64,000 nt of DNA from Ornithinicoccus hortensis (GCF_006716185.1 NZ_VFOP01000001.1:2852001-2916000), one strand, 5' to 3'; shown: positions 1 through 7,507, numbered from the stretch's first letter. Notes: generated from the letters alone by a model not told the origin. Made by a program: numbers and translations.

Positions 1-254
1 TCCCAGTGGGCGATGAAGGGGGCCGTCACCTCGCCGAGCGACTCGATCGGTGCTCGCAGCGCCTTGGCCTCGAAGCCGCGGTCGCGCGCCGACTCCGCCA
101 GCACCCGGAGCGAGGTCCCGTCCCGTCCGACACCGAGGCTGTTGCGCAGCTCCCGGACCTGTATGTGGTGGCCGTGGAAGCCGCTGACCATCGCCAGGCA
201 GGCGACCCCGCACTCGGTGGGCGTCGACTGGTAGTGAACCGGTGTGCGCCACAT
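1..254 (-). CDS. Bifunctional C39 peptidase/ABC transporter (LanT type), N-terminal part only
   Basis: The 84 visible residues, read from an ATG at 254, are the first part of a peptidase C39 domain. Gln9 and Cys15, with the motif ECGVACLAM, match the oxyanion-hole Gln and catalytic Cys of the family. The catalytic His and Asp, membrane segments and ATPase domain would lie beyond the left edge. C39 transporters of this kind cut leader peptides after a GG or GA site and export the product. This fits the two precursors at 4292-4753, whose leaders end in VAGG and VSGA. The start lies 2 bp after the stop of the HlyD-like gene, so it is the distal gene of the lanthipeptide operon. The family is clear; its role with these peptides is inferred from position. 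Confidence 0.88.
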   Translation of the reverse strand, partial: MWRTPVHYQSTPTECGVACLAMVSGFHGHHIQVRELRNSLGVGRDGTSLRVLAESARDRGFEAKALRAPIESLGEVTAPFIAHW

Positions 255-256
255 GG

Positions 257-679
257 TCAGCCGATCAGGCCACGGAGGACGGGCGTGGGCGCGAACCGCA
301 CGCTGACCGGGTCCCCAGCGACCACGTCGTCGACCGCTTCGTCGAGTTCCACCACCACTGTCGGTGGCTGGCCCTGCTCGGCGGGCTGCACCGAGATCAC
401 CGTGCCGTCGATGACATCGCCGGGCACGGCCACCTCGACATCTTCGCCTTCCTGGGCGACGTCACCTCCCGACACGAGGAGGCTGCCCCGGGTGCCGGAG
501 ACCTCGCTCCACTGCCCGTGGGCGACCGGCCGGTAGGTGACGAGGAGTCCGGCCACCAGGATGGCCGCGCAGACTGCTGCGGTCACCCAGAACCACCACC
601 AGCGGACCCGGATGACCTCGGGAGTGATCGAGTCGCTGCTCCGGATCGCTGCCTGTGTCTCGTCGAGCGTGGCTGTCAT
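257..679 (-). CDS. Short membrane-anchored HlyD-like protein of the lanthipeptide operon
   Basis: This protein has 140 residues. A cytoplasmic N-terminus is followed by one hydrophobic segment (about residues 28-48, preceded by Arg and Trp) and a beta-rich extracellular part ending in a barrel-like motif, with VSVRFAP and LRG near the end. This looks like the membrane anchor and terminal barrel of a HlyD or NHLP-type secretion adaptor without the long coiled-coil and lipoyl arms. Its start overlaps the lanM stop by 4 bp (ATGA) and it ends 2 bp before the C39 transporter, so it is translated with them. A role as accessory subunit of the exporter, or in immunity, is inferred. The HlyD resemblance is weak and based only on pattern. 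Confidence 0.6.
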   Translation of the reverse strand: MTATLDETQAAIRSSDSITPEVIRVRWWWFWVTAAVCAAILVAGLLVTYRPVAHGQWSEVSGTRGSLLVSGGDVAQEGEDVEVAVPGDVIDGTVISVQPAEQGQPPTVVVELDEAVDDVVAGDPVSVRFAPTPVLRGLIG

Positions 680-3600
680 GGCCTGTTCACCTCACCCACC
701 GCCTCCGCGGACTCAAGGGTCAGCACATTCGGCATCGCCCCTCCGGAGGCCGCAAACGCGAGGCCCCACGCGATGCCGGCGGTCCCGGTCATCAGTCCCG
801 GGGTGTGGACGCCGCGCGGTACCCCGCAGAGCCATCCGTCCCGGCTGCCCGACTCCACCAGGGCCAGGAGGGTCGTGTCGGTGTCCGCGTGGGGAGCGGC
901 GCCGGAGTGGGTGGCGGCCAGCAGGTTGCCAACGTCGCCGTGGCACAGACAGTGATTGCCGATCCCGCGCACCTCGGATGCTCCCGCCAGCCCGGTGTCC
1001 CACAGCGCGCGGACCGCCAGGTCGCGTTGCCCCGTGAGCCGGTCCGGGTCCGGGATCAGGTCCTGGTGCCTCAGCAGGGCACCACGTCCCAGGGCGCCGC
1101 CACCCGCGCCGTGACACCAGGCACGCATCGCCCCGCCGCGACCCGTGGCGATGGTCCGGAGGTCCGCCGAGTCGCCGCTCTGGCTGTCGAAGTGTTGGTC
1201 CTCGTGGGCCAGGGCACCGGCGATCAGGTCCCCCACGTCGGCGCCGGAGTCGGCTTCGTGTAGCCGGGCGAGCGCGAGGGCGATGCCGAGGGTGCCGTGC
1301 GAGAGCCCCACGAGGGGTTGGCCGTCGGAGACCGGGCTGATCCACCCGAGTTCACCCTCGCCCAGGCCCTGGGCTGTCTCGCGCAGCCGGTCGGCGGCGC
1401 AGTGGGCCACCTCCAAGGCCGGAGTCGGGGCGAACGGCGCGACGGCGAGTGCGGCCAGCAGCGCCCCGGCGCTGCCCGACACGATGTCGGCATTATCGTC
1501 GACCTGGACAAGTTTCCCGAGCGTGTCCAGGAGCCCTGCTGCTGCGTCACCCCAGTCTGCCCGGTCACGCAACGTCGCGGCCGTCGCCAGGGCGTACATG
1601 GTGCCGCCGACGATGCCGAATGCTCCCGCATCCATCCCGGCGACCCCCCGCTTGGCGACCTGGCCTGCCGACAGTTCCGCCATGACGGCTGCCTGGGACG
1701 CGACCTGGCCCATCGCCCGGTCGGCGTACTCGACGACCCGGTCGTCTCCCCCGACGCTCGCGACCGCGGACAGCGCCAACGCGATACCCGGCACACCTGC
1801 ATACAGGTCCATGGACGTCGGGGAGAGGGTCCACCACCGTTCGTCGACCAGGTTCAGCCCGATCCAGCCGAGGTGTCCATCCCGTTCCACGGCCGAGTCG
1901 CACAGGGTGCGGGCGATCTCGTGGGCGGCCTCGACCACCTGTTCCCGGGAGGCCCCGGCGGCCGGTCGGGGCCGCGACCAGCCCGGCCACTTGTCGACCT
2001 CACCGTCGATGGAGGCGGCCACGAAGCTGTAGGTGGCGATCTCCATCTGCCGGCGCCGGTCCTGGGTGTCCAGAGCGTTGATCCGTGCGCGCACGATGTC
2101 GGTGGGGGGTTCGGTGCGCCGCCCCAGCGGCACCTCCGCGTCCCCGGCGAAGAGTTCCCCGGTGTCGGCACTCACCCCGAAGATGGGCACGTCACCGACG
2201 AGGAGATCCTCGAACTCGGCCCGGATCACCCCGATCCGGTCGGGCCTCCCCCGGTGGCCGTTGAGCAGCTTGCCCAGGTACATGAGTTGGTCGAGCGCGT
2301 CTCGCTGGAAGTCGGGGTGCATCGACTTCAGCAGCAGGCGCCCGTAGAGGAAGGTCGGCCGGGCGATGTGCCGGACCACCGCCCCGGCGAATCCGGCGAG
2401 CGGTCCATCCTCGGATACCAGTTCGTCCGCATGCTCCTCGAGCAGACGATGGGTCTCCTCGAAGCCCTGCAGGAAGGGTCCCTCGCGCTGCACCAGGTCG
2501 AAGACCTCGCCCGACTCTGCCGTGGGCGCGTTCGCCTGGGCCGGCACCGTGTGGCGCTGCGCATCGATCCGCATGGTGTCGCGGCCGGCGTCGACGAGCG
2601 TGGGTACCTCGACCAGCCCCTGCTGCCCCCCGTGGCCGCCGATGGCACTGACATCGACGGCATACGACTCGTCATCCTGGTTGACCAGGATACGGTCGGG
2701 CAGGATGCCGATGGAGCGGATGGACTCCCCCAGCACCGTGGCGGCCGCGTTGACCAGTTTCTCCTCCGGGCGGGATCCTGCACCGATCGGCTCGACGTGC
2801 AGCAGCGCTTCCAGGTCCACCAGCACGGGGTCGTCCCCCGAGGCCATGACGTTCTCGAAGTGGAAGTCGGTCGAGTGCAGCGCATAGAGCAGCGCGGTCA
2901 ACCTACCCAGCCGTCGAGCGTACCGGTCGGCGCCCGCCTCGTCGGTCGGGCGGGAGCTGTCGATGAACTCGACCCACGTCCGATCGGCCCGCCCCACCGT
3001 GGTCACCCGCCGGAGGGGTGCTTCGGTCAGGTGGTCGTTCGTCCACGCCAGGAGACGGTCGAACGCCCGGTCGAGCGCGACGTCACGCGGCTTGTACACC
3101 ACCTTGGTGCTGTCGGTGGCCAGGATCGCGACGGAACGGCCCTTGCGGTGGCTGTCTCCGGCACCGAACTCGACCCGGGTGAACCGCGGCACCTGCCCCT
3201 GCCACATCACGCCGGAGAGTTCCGGGAGGTCCTCGAGGTAGGCGCGGACCAACTCCAGCCGGCGTTCCACCCAGTAGCGCAGCCGCGTCGTGACGAACCG
3301 GGTCAGGACGACGTACTCGGACAGCAGCGCTGCTCGGCCCTCCTGTCCCTGTAGCAGGCTGACGAACGCTGCGTAGCGCTCCTCCGGGGTTCCGTCCCCC
3401 AGTCGTTCCTCCACGCGTGCCACGTTGAGCTCGAGGACCAGCACGGGGGAACACATCATGTGCAGGTACTCGACGGGAGGATCGGCGACGACGGCCTGCA
3501 CCAGCGAGTCGACCGACTGACGGATCTCCTCCGACTGGCCCTCGGCCAGGCCCTCGGCGCCGGTCACGAACTCGCGGAGGGCTCCCTCGAGTAGGGGACG

Positions 3601-3990
3601 GAGCACCTCCAGCAGACCCAGCGGCGGGAGCTCCGCACGATCCTGCCCCAGCGTCCAGAACCGCTCGAAGTCCGCGACCCAGTCGGGCACCTCCTCCAGG
3701 CGCCGGCGGAGGGAGTCGTCGTCTTCACCGAGCAGCCCCCACAGGTCACTCGCACTCACGCCGAGCGGGCGCAACACCGTGTCCTCGGACTCCGCATCGG
3801 AGAACGCTGGCAGCGAACGCCAGCGGGAGATCCGGAAGTCCTGCCGGTCCCGGTCGTTCACCGTGGGGGTGCCGGGCGCTGCGAGTCGCTCACTCAGCGT
3901 CGCCGCCCGCCACCACGGCAGGTCCGGGCACCGCTGGGCGGTCGTGCCGGGCGCAGGGTCGGTGCGACGCTCCTGTTGCGTGCCAATCAC
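676..3990 (-). CDS. lanM: Class II lanthipeptide synthetase LanM
   Basis: This 1104-residue bifunctional enzyme phosphorylates and dehydrates Ser/Thr of a precursor, then cyclises Cys onto the dehydro residues. The N-terminal dehydratase half shows WWRAATLSERL near residue 26, VVYKP with a lysine near 300, DFHFENV near 375 and PVLVDLE near 388, as in the kinase-like LanM fold. The C-terminal cyclase half keeps the zinc-site motifs AWCHG (about residue 958) and CLCHG (about 1015). Length is normal for LanM. The start is a GTG overlapping the stop of the 61-residue peptide gene by 4 bp. It is the only LanM in the window and follows two different precursor genes, so it presumably modifies both. 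Family assignment is firm; dual substrate use is inferred. Confidence 0.95.
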   Translation of the reverse strand: MIGTQQERRTDPAPGTTAQRCPDLPWWRAATLSERLAAPGTPTVNDRDRQDFRISRWRSLPAFSDAESEDTVLRPLGVSASDLWGLLGEDDDSLRRRLEEVPDWVADFERFWTLGQDRAELPPLGLLEVLRPLLEGALREFVTGAEGLAEGQSEEIRQSVDSLVQAVVADPPVEYLHMMCSPVLVLELNVARVEERLGDGTPEERYAAFVSLLQGQEGRAALLSEYVVLTRFVTTRLRYWVERRLELVRAYLEDLPELSGVMWQGQVPRFTRVEFGAGDSHRKGRSVAILATDSTKVVYKPRDVALDRAFDRLLAWTNDHLTEAPLRRVTTVGRADRTWVEFIDSSRPTDEAGADRYARRLGRLTALLYALHSTDFHFENVMASGDDPVLVDLEALLHVEPIGAGSRPEEKLVNAAATVLGESIRSIGILPDRILVNQDDESYAVDVSAIGGHGGQQGLVEVPTLVDAGRDTMRIDAQRHTVPAQANAPTAESGEVFDLVQREGPFLQGFEETHRLLEEHADELVSEDGPLAGFAGAVVRHIARPTFLYGRLLLKSMHPDFQRDALDQLMYLGKLLNGHRGRPDRIGVIRAEFEDLLVGDVPIFGVSADTGELFAGDAEVPLGRRTEPPTDIVRARINALDTQDRRRQMEIATYSFVAASIDGEVDKWPGWSRPRPAAGASREQVVEAAHEIARTLCDSAVERDGHLGWIGLNLVDERWWTLSPTSMDLYAGVPGIALALSAVASVGGDDRVVEYADRAMGQVASQAAVMAELSAGQVAKRGVAGMDAGAFGIVGGTMYALATAATLRDRADWGDAAAGLLDTLGKLVQVDDNADIVSGSAGALLAALAVAPFAPTPALEVAHCAADRLRETAQGLGEGELGWISPVSDGQPLVGLSHGTLGIALALARLHEADSGADVGDLIAGALAHEDQHFDSQSGDSADLRTIATGRGGAMRAWCHGAGGGALGRGALLRHQDLIPDPDRLTGQRDLAVRALWDTGLAGASEVRGIGNHCLCHGDVGNLLAATHSGAAPHADTDTTLLALVESGSRDGWLCGVPRGVHTPGLMTGTAGIAWGLAFAASGGAMPNVLTLESAEAVGEVNRP

Positions 3991-4172
3991 TGTCGCACGC
4001 CTCGCCCCGCCTGCGTGCGGTTCCGGATAATGGCTACGAGACCCGTTCCGAGGAGCCCGACGATCGCGGCGATGGCCAGGTAATAGTTGCCGAGCAGGAC
4101 GAACGCAAGGACGCCCAAAACAATAAAGCCTACGACGGCCAACATCTCGATCTTCGTCAACATCTCCATCAA
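3987..4172 (-). CDS. 61-residue hydrophobic membrane peptide, possible immunity protein
   Basis: The product has an acidic start (MMEMLTKIEM), two probable membrane helices (about residues 9-28 and 32-50) with a short NYY turn, and a basic tail. It has no Cys and no leader-type cleavage motif, so it is not a third precursor. The ATG has GAGAGAG upstream, and the stop overlaps the lanM start by 4 bp. Small double-helix membrane proteins next to lanthipeptide genes are often immunity proteins, which is the most likely job here, but I do not recognise a family. It is the first gene after the hairpin at 4246-4279 and so may be expressed only by read-through from the precursor genes. Confidence 0.65.
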   Translation of the reverse strand: MMEMLTKIEMLAVVGFIVLGVLAFVLLGNYYLAIAAIVGLLGTGLVAIIRNRTQAGRGVRQ

Positions 4173-4200
4173 CTACTCTCTCGATCCGAGCCTTCGGAAC

Positions 4201-4220
4201 ATCAGATAACGATCAGATAA
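4201..4220. repeat. 9-bp direct repeat in front of the membrane-peptide/lanM operon
   Basis: ATCAGATAA occurs twice, at 4201-4209 and 4212-4220, separated by CG. The spacing of 11 bp is about one helical turn. It lies in an AT-rich patch 28-48 bp upstream of the membrane-peptide start and after the hairpin that follows the precursors. It could be a regulator site or part of a secondary promoter for the biosynthetic genes. No clear -35/-10 pair was seen. Confidence 0.45.
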
Positions 4221-4245
4221 ATTAGGCATGAAGTACAAGTCGCTC

Positions 4246-4279
4246 GAGTCGCTGGCTGTGGGCCCCCAGCCAGCGACTC
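4246..4279 (-). terminator. Perfect 13-bp hairpin between precursor genes and lanM operon
   Basis: The arms GAGTCGCTGGCTG (4246-4258) and CAGCCAGCGACTC (4267-4279) pair without mismatch around an 8-nt loop. The hairpin starts 13 bp after the stop of the second precursor. It has no U-run behind it in the direction of transcription, so it is probably a partial terminator or mRNA-stabilising stem. Such stems are common in lantibiotic operons, where they give much precursor mRNA and little synthetase mRNA. Function is inferred; the structure is seen directly. Confidence 0.7.
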
Positions 4280-4291
4280 AGCGCCGCCGGA

Positions 4292-4510
4292 CTAGCAGCC
4301 CGGGTGGTCGCAGACTAGACCGCAAACGGTCCAACCTGAGTACCACGGCACACACCAACAGCACCCGAAGGTCCCCACGAGGCCGGAGCCTGCGCCGGAG
4401 ACCTCATCCATCTCGAGTTCGGTCAGCTCGGCAATCTCTGCCGACCCCGACGGGTGCGCCATGTCGGCGCTGCGGGACTGCGGGTCCTTCCAGGAGCGAA
4501 CGATATCCAT
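4292..4510 (-). CDS. Class II lanthipeptide precursor, second peptide (six-Cys core)
   Basis: The product is a 72-residue precursor. The leader has WKDPQSR (residues 7-13), HPSG, and an acidic end ELTELEMDEVSGA, which matches mersacidin-type leaders cut by C39 peptidases, here probably after Ala40. The predicted core (41-72) is rich in Trp, Gly and Cys, with Cys at 50, 51, 53, 63, 67 and 72. It has only four Ser/Thr (42, 47, 58, 61), so not every Cys can form a lanthionine. AGGGGG lies 8-9 nt before the ATG and touches the stop of the first precursor, 15 bp upstream. The leader matches the neighbour's but the core does not, as in two-component lantibiotics. Which peptide is alpha or beta is inferred. 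Confidence 0.88.
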   Translation of the reverse strand: MDIVRSWKDPQSRSADMAHPSGSAEIAELTELEMDEVSGAGSGLVGTFGCCWCVPWYSGWTVCGLVCDHPGC

Positions 4511-4525
4511 CTCGCACAGCCCCCT

Positions 4526-4753
4526 TCAGCAGCAACCACGCGTGCCCATCTGGCAGGACCCGCAAAGGGTCCCGTCAGGCGAGCACTTGGTCACGGTGAT
4601 GGCGATGGTCGCGGTGACGATGGCGCAGGCCCAGCCCGTGCCACCAGCCACCATGTCCATGTCGTCGTCGGACAACTCCACGACGCCGGCCGGATGGATA
4701 TCCAGATCCGACCCCCTGGCTTGAGGGTCTTTCCATGCAGTCGTTGTCGTCAT
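4526..4753 (-). CDS. Class II lanthipeptide precursor, first peptide (Thr-rich core)
   Basis: This precursor has 75 residues. The leader has WKDPQAR (7-13), DIHPAG and ELSDDDMDMVAGG, with a clear GG site after residue 38. The predicted core of 37 residues has nine Ser/Thr (39, 47, 49, 53, 55, 58, 62, 66, 71) and six Cys (43, 57, 64, 67, 74, 75). A TATIAITVT stretch is followed by KCSPDGTLC and a terminal GCC. The layout of a hydrophobic Thr-rich front and a Cys-rich back resembles beta peptides of two-component lantibiotics such as haloduracin or lichenicidin. The start ATG has GGAGGA 6 nt upstream; longer upstream reading frames have no such site. It is the first gene of the lanthipeptide unit. 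Confidence 0.9.
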   Translation of the reverse strand: MTTTTAWKDPQARGSDLDIHPAGVVELSDDDMDMVAGGTGWACAIVTATIAITVTKCSPDGTLCGSCQMGTRGCC

Positions 4754-5069
4754 TGACTTCCTCCATCTCTGATCGGAGTCCCCCAACCCGCCAGCCAGCC
4801 ATTGCGACAATCGACCTTCGAAGAGTCTAGGGACTTTCTCTGGTGATGCAGCACCACTGTGTGGTGCATCACGACCATAAGCACGGCTTTCAGCGGCCCG
4901 CAATGAGTTGACGAAAGACAGAAGTTCATTTTACGTGGTCCCCGGCGCCATGAACGCGCTCTCATCGCGCTGCGGTGCAGGTCAGGTACGACCTCGTCGA
5001 TCTTCCTGACGATTCAACCGTTTACCCTCGGCGCGTCGGGCGTCCTGGCCGATCCACGCCACACACGAC
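4754..5069. other. Leader and promoter region of the lanthipeptide unit
   Basis: These 316 bp hold no convincing gene. Base composition is clearly less GC-rich than the flanks, mainly at 4800-4940, and the inverted repeat at 4843-4872 lies here. A promoter for the precursor genes on the minus strand is expected in this stretch. I could not fix a -35/-10 pair with confidence. Confidence 0.5.
4843..4872. promoter_or_regulatory. Inverted repeat upstream of the precursor genes
   Basis: GTGATGCA (4843-4850) and TGCATCAC (4865-4872) are perfect arms. The inner CCA/TGG also pair if a GCA bulge is allowed. It lies 90-119 bp upstream of the first precursor's start codon. This is the size and place of an operator or of a stem in the 5' leader. 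No regulator gene is visible in this part of the cluster, so its partner is unknown. Confidence 0.5.
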
Positions 5070-5498
5070 TCAGCAGACCCAGTTGTACTCGCGGCTCTCC
5101 TCGGTCAACCAGGTCTCCATGCCGCTGTCCGAGACGAACCTCGCGTAACCGTCGCTGTAGACGGTCAGGGTGCCGGTGTCATCACCCGGCCCGGGCGGTG
5201 CGACCGCGGGCAGCGGCCCGGGGCCCATCGCATACGGGGTGGGATCGAAGTCCTCCAACTCCTCGCTCAGCAGCGGGTAGTAGACGAGGTCCTCGTGGTG
5301 CAGCACCTCGTTGCCGCACGCCCCGTAGTAGGAAACGTCCTCGTAGACCTCCACCACCGTGGCGCCGGTCGGCGACGCGCTCGGGTCCTGGGGCTGGCCG
5401 GACGGTGACTGGTCCCCGCAGCCGGACAGCACCAGGGCGACCGACAGCAGGAGTACGGGGGCGGACCGCGTGCAGAGGCGGGGCAGGGAGGCGCTCAT
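5070..5498 (-). CDS. Small secreted lipoprotein, unknown function
   Basis: The product has 142 residues from the ATG at 5498. A basic start and hydrophobic stretch end in LVLSGC, a lipobox, so the mature protein is probably membrane-anchored outside the cell. After a Gly/Ser/Pro-rich linker come a Tyr-rich stretch (VYEDVSYYGACGNEV), YYPLLSEEL, and a C-terminus ending in NWVC, giving two Cys outside the lipobox. An in-frame ATG at 5561 would add 21 residues before the signal peptide and is less likely. I do not recognise the family. It is transcribed toward the lanthipeptide genes but is separated by over 300 bp, so no link is claimed. Confidence 0.65.
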   Translation of the reverse strand: MSASLPRLCTRSAPVLLLSVALVLSGCGDQSPSGQPQDPSASPTGATVVEVYEDVSYYGACGNEVLHHEDLVYYPLLSEELEDFDPTPYAMGPGPLPAVAPPGPGDDTGTLTVYSDGYARFVSDSGMETWLTEESREYNWVC

Positions 5499-5626
5499 GG
5501 TGGTAGGACGCGCCGGCGCCCCTCCCCGTTCCACGCCGACAGGACCGGTTCCCGACGACATACCGATGAGTCCGGCACCCGAGGCGGGTCAGACCCTGTG
5601 GACTGTCCCCGACGAACGGAGCCCCC

Positions 5627-6211
5627 ATGTACGACCTCCACCCCGCGACCCAGGCACTCGGCACGGTCGTGGCGGGGGTCCGCGACGACCAGCTCGAGGA
5701 TCCGACACCCTGTCCCGGGTTCTCCGTGGCGGATCTGCTGGACCACGTGGACGGCCTGGCGCACGCGTTCGCCGAGGCGGCGGCCAAGGAGGTGTCCGAC
5801 GGATCGCAGGACCCGCCCGCTCCGGACGGCGCCACCCTGGCTGCGGACTGGCGCCGCCGGATCCCCCGGCGGCTGGCGACGTTGGCACGGGCCTGGCGGG
5901 AGGAACCTGCCTGGTCCGGGATGACGCAGGCCGGTGGGGTGGACCTGCCCGGGGAGGTGGCCGCCCTGGTCGCGGTCAACGAGGTGATCGTGCACGGCTG
6001 GGACCTGGCGACCGCGACAGGGCAGCGGTTCGGGGCCGAGCCGGACCTGGTGGCGGCGGCGCTGCGGTTCGTGGAGCAGTCGGTGCGGGACAGCCCCGGC
6101 GGCACGCCCGGCCTCTTCGGACCACCGGTGCCGACCCCCGCGGATGCCGACCCGCTGCACCGGCTCATCGGCCTCACCGGGCGCGACGTGGGGTGGCGAC
6201 CCACGACATAG
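5627..6211 (+). CDS. TIGR03086/maleylpyruvate isomerase-like metal-binding protein
   Basis: This 194-residue DinB-fold protein begins MYDLHPATQALGTVVAGV. It has PTPCPGFSVADLLDHVDGLAH near residues 26-47 and VNEVIVHGWDLATATG near 120-135. The PCPGWxVxDLLxHV and HxWDLAxA motifs define the actinobacterial mycothiol-dependent MPI/TIGR03086 group, in which the His residues bind a metal. The substrate is unknown; such enzymes transfer or isomerise using mycothiol or another thiol. It stands alone between a divergent lipoprotein and an exporter gene on the same strand. Confidence 0.8.
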   Translation: MYDLHPATQALGTVVAGVRDDQLEDPTPCPGFSVADLLDHVDGLAHAFAEAAAKEVSDGSQDPPAPDGATLAADWRRRIPRRLATLARAWREEPAWSGMTQAGGVDLPGEVAALVAVNEVIVHGWDLATATGQRFGAEPDLVAAALRFVEQSVRDSPGGTPGLFGPPVPTPADADPLHRLIGLTGRDVGWRPTT

Positions 6212-6277
6212 CCCTCCCGCCGATCGGCGCTGCTGCCCGTCGCTCAGCGCCGCACCCCGCTGGGCTACGGTCTCCTG

Positions 6278-7507
6278 GTGCCCAACCCCGCCCAGCGACC
6301 GGCGTCGCACCCGCCCTCGGCGAGACCGACCCTGCTGGTGACGGCGGTGCTGGCCGGGCTGGCGATGATCGGCCCGTTCACGATCGACACGGTCTTCCCC
6401 GGGTTCACCGCGATGGGCACCGACTTCGAGGCGTCCACCACCGCGATGCAACAGGTGACCAGCGTCTACCTCCTCGCGTTCGCGGTGATGAGCGTCTTCC
6501 ACGGGCCGATCTCGGACGCGCTCGGACGCAAACCGGTGATGATCGGTGGGCTCGTCGGCTACACCCTGGCCACGGTCGGCTGCGCCCTGGCGCCGTCCCT
6601 CCCGGTCCTGCTGGTGTGCCGCGCGCTGCAGGGCACCTTCGCCGGCGGGGCGACGATCGTCAGCCGCGCCGTGATCCGCGACATGTACTCCGGGGCGGAC
6701 GCGCACCGCCTGATGAGCCGGGTGATGATGATCTTCAGCATCGCCCCCGCCATCGCGCCGGTCGTCGGTGGCTGGCTGCTGGCGATCGGACCTTGGCCGG
6801 TCATCTTCTGGGCGATCGCCGGGTACGGCATCCTGATCGCGCTGCTCACCCTGCTGGTGCTCCCCGAGACGCTGCCCGCCGCGGACCGTCATGCGCTGAG
6901 GGTCCGGCCGATGCTCGGCGGTCTGGTCGGCGTCGCGCGGCACCCGGCGTTTGCCCGGCTCGCGATGGCCACCACCTTCACCTTCGCCGCCCAGTTCCTG
7001 TATGTCGTGTCCGCCCCGATCTTCGTGGTGGACCTGCTGGGCAAGGGCGAGCAGGACTTCTGGCTCGTCTTCGTGCCGATGATCGGCGGCATGGTGACCG
7101 GGGCCTGGGTGTCCGGCCGGCTGGCCGGGCGGGTGCGCACCGAGCGGCTGCTCGACGGCGCGATCGGCTTCGCCCTGCTCGCCGCCCTGGCCAACGTCGT
7201 CCTGGTCGCCATCAGCCCCACGCTGCCGATCGTCGTGATCGCCCCGGGCTTGATCGCCTTCGCGGTCGCCATCGCCTTCCCGGTCCTGCAGTTGGCGATG
7301 CTCGACCTGTTCCCGCACCACCGCGGGTCCGCAGCGTCCCTGGCCACCTTCGCCTCCCTGGTGTTCAACTCCCTGCTGGCCGGTGTCATCTCCCCGTTCG
7401 TCACGACCTCGCTGCTGGTGATGGCGGTCTCCAGCGCCGGCTTCGCCCTGCTCGGCCTGGCCTTCTGGGTGTGGCACCGCGCCTCCGCGGTCCCAGCCGC
7501 CGCGTGA
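6278..7507 (+). CDS. Bcr/CflA-type multidrug efflux transporter (MFS)
   Basis: This is a 409-residue membrane protein with about twelve hydrophobic segments, started by a GTG at 6278. Family marks are GPFTIDTVFPGF in helix 1, QQVTSVYLLAFAVM in helix 2, and the loop motif GPISDALGRKPVMIGG, the MFS signature between helices 2 and 3. Bcr/CflA proteins export drugs such as bicyclomycin or chloramphenicol by proton antiport. Length is normal. It lies 66 bp behind the MPI-like gene. The substrate cannot be told from the sequence. Confidence 0.88.
   Translation: MPNPAQRPASHPPSARPTLLVTAVLAGLAMIGPFTIDTVFPGFTAMGTDFEASTTAMQQVTSVYLLAFAVMSVFHGPISDALGRKPVMIGGLVGYTLATVGCALAPSLPVLLVCRALQGTFAGGATIVSRAVIRDMYSGADAHRLMSRVMMIFSIAPAIAPVVGGWLLAIGPWPVIFWAIAGYGILIALLTLLVLPETLPAADRHALRVRPMLGGLVGVARHPAFARLAMATTFTFAAQFLYVVSAPIFVVDLLGKGEQDFWLVFVPMIGGMVTGAWVSGRLAGRVRTERLLDGAIGFALLAALANVVLVAISPTLPIVVIAPGLIAFAVAIAFPVLQLAMLDLFPHHRGSAASLATFASLVFNSLLAGVISPFVTTSLLVMAVSSAGFALLGLAFWVWHRASAVPAAA

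Noticed and set aside
5359-7500. Upstream extension of the lipoprotein frame at 7561 to a 912-residue protein
   Set aside because: The extension overlaps two well-supported genes in other frames and is Arg/Pro/Gly-rich; the lipoprotein has its own ATG and signal peptide.
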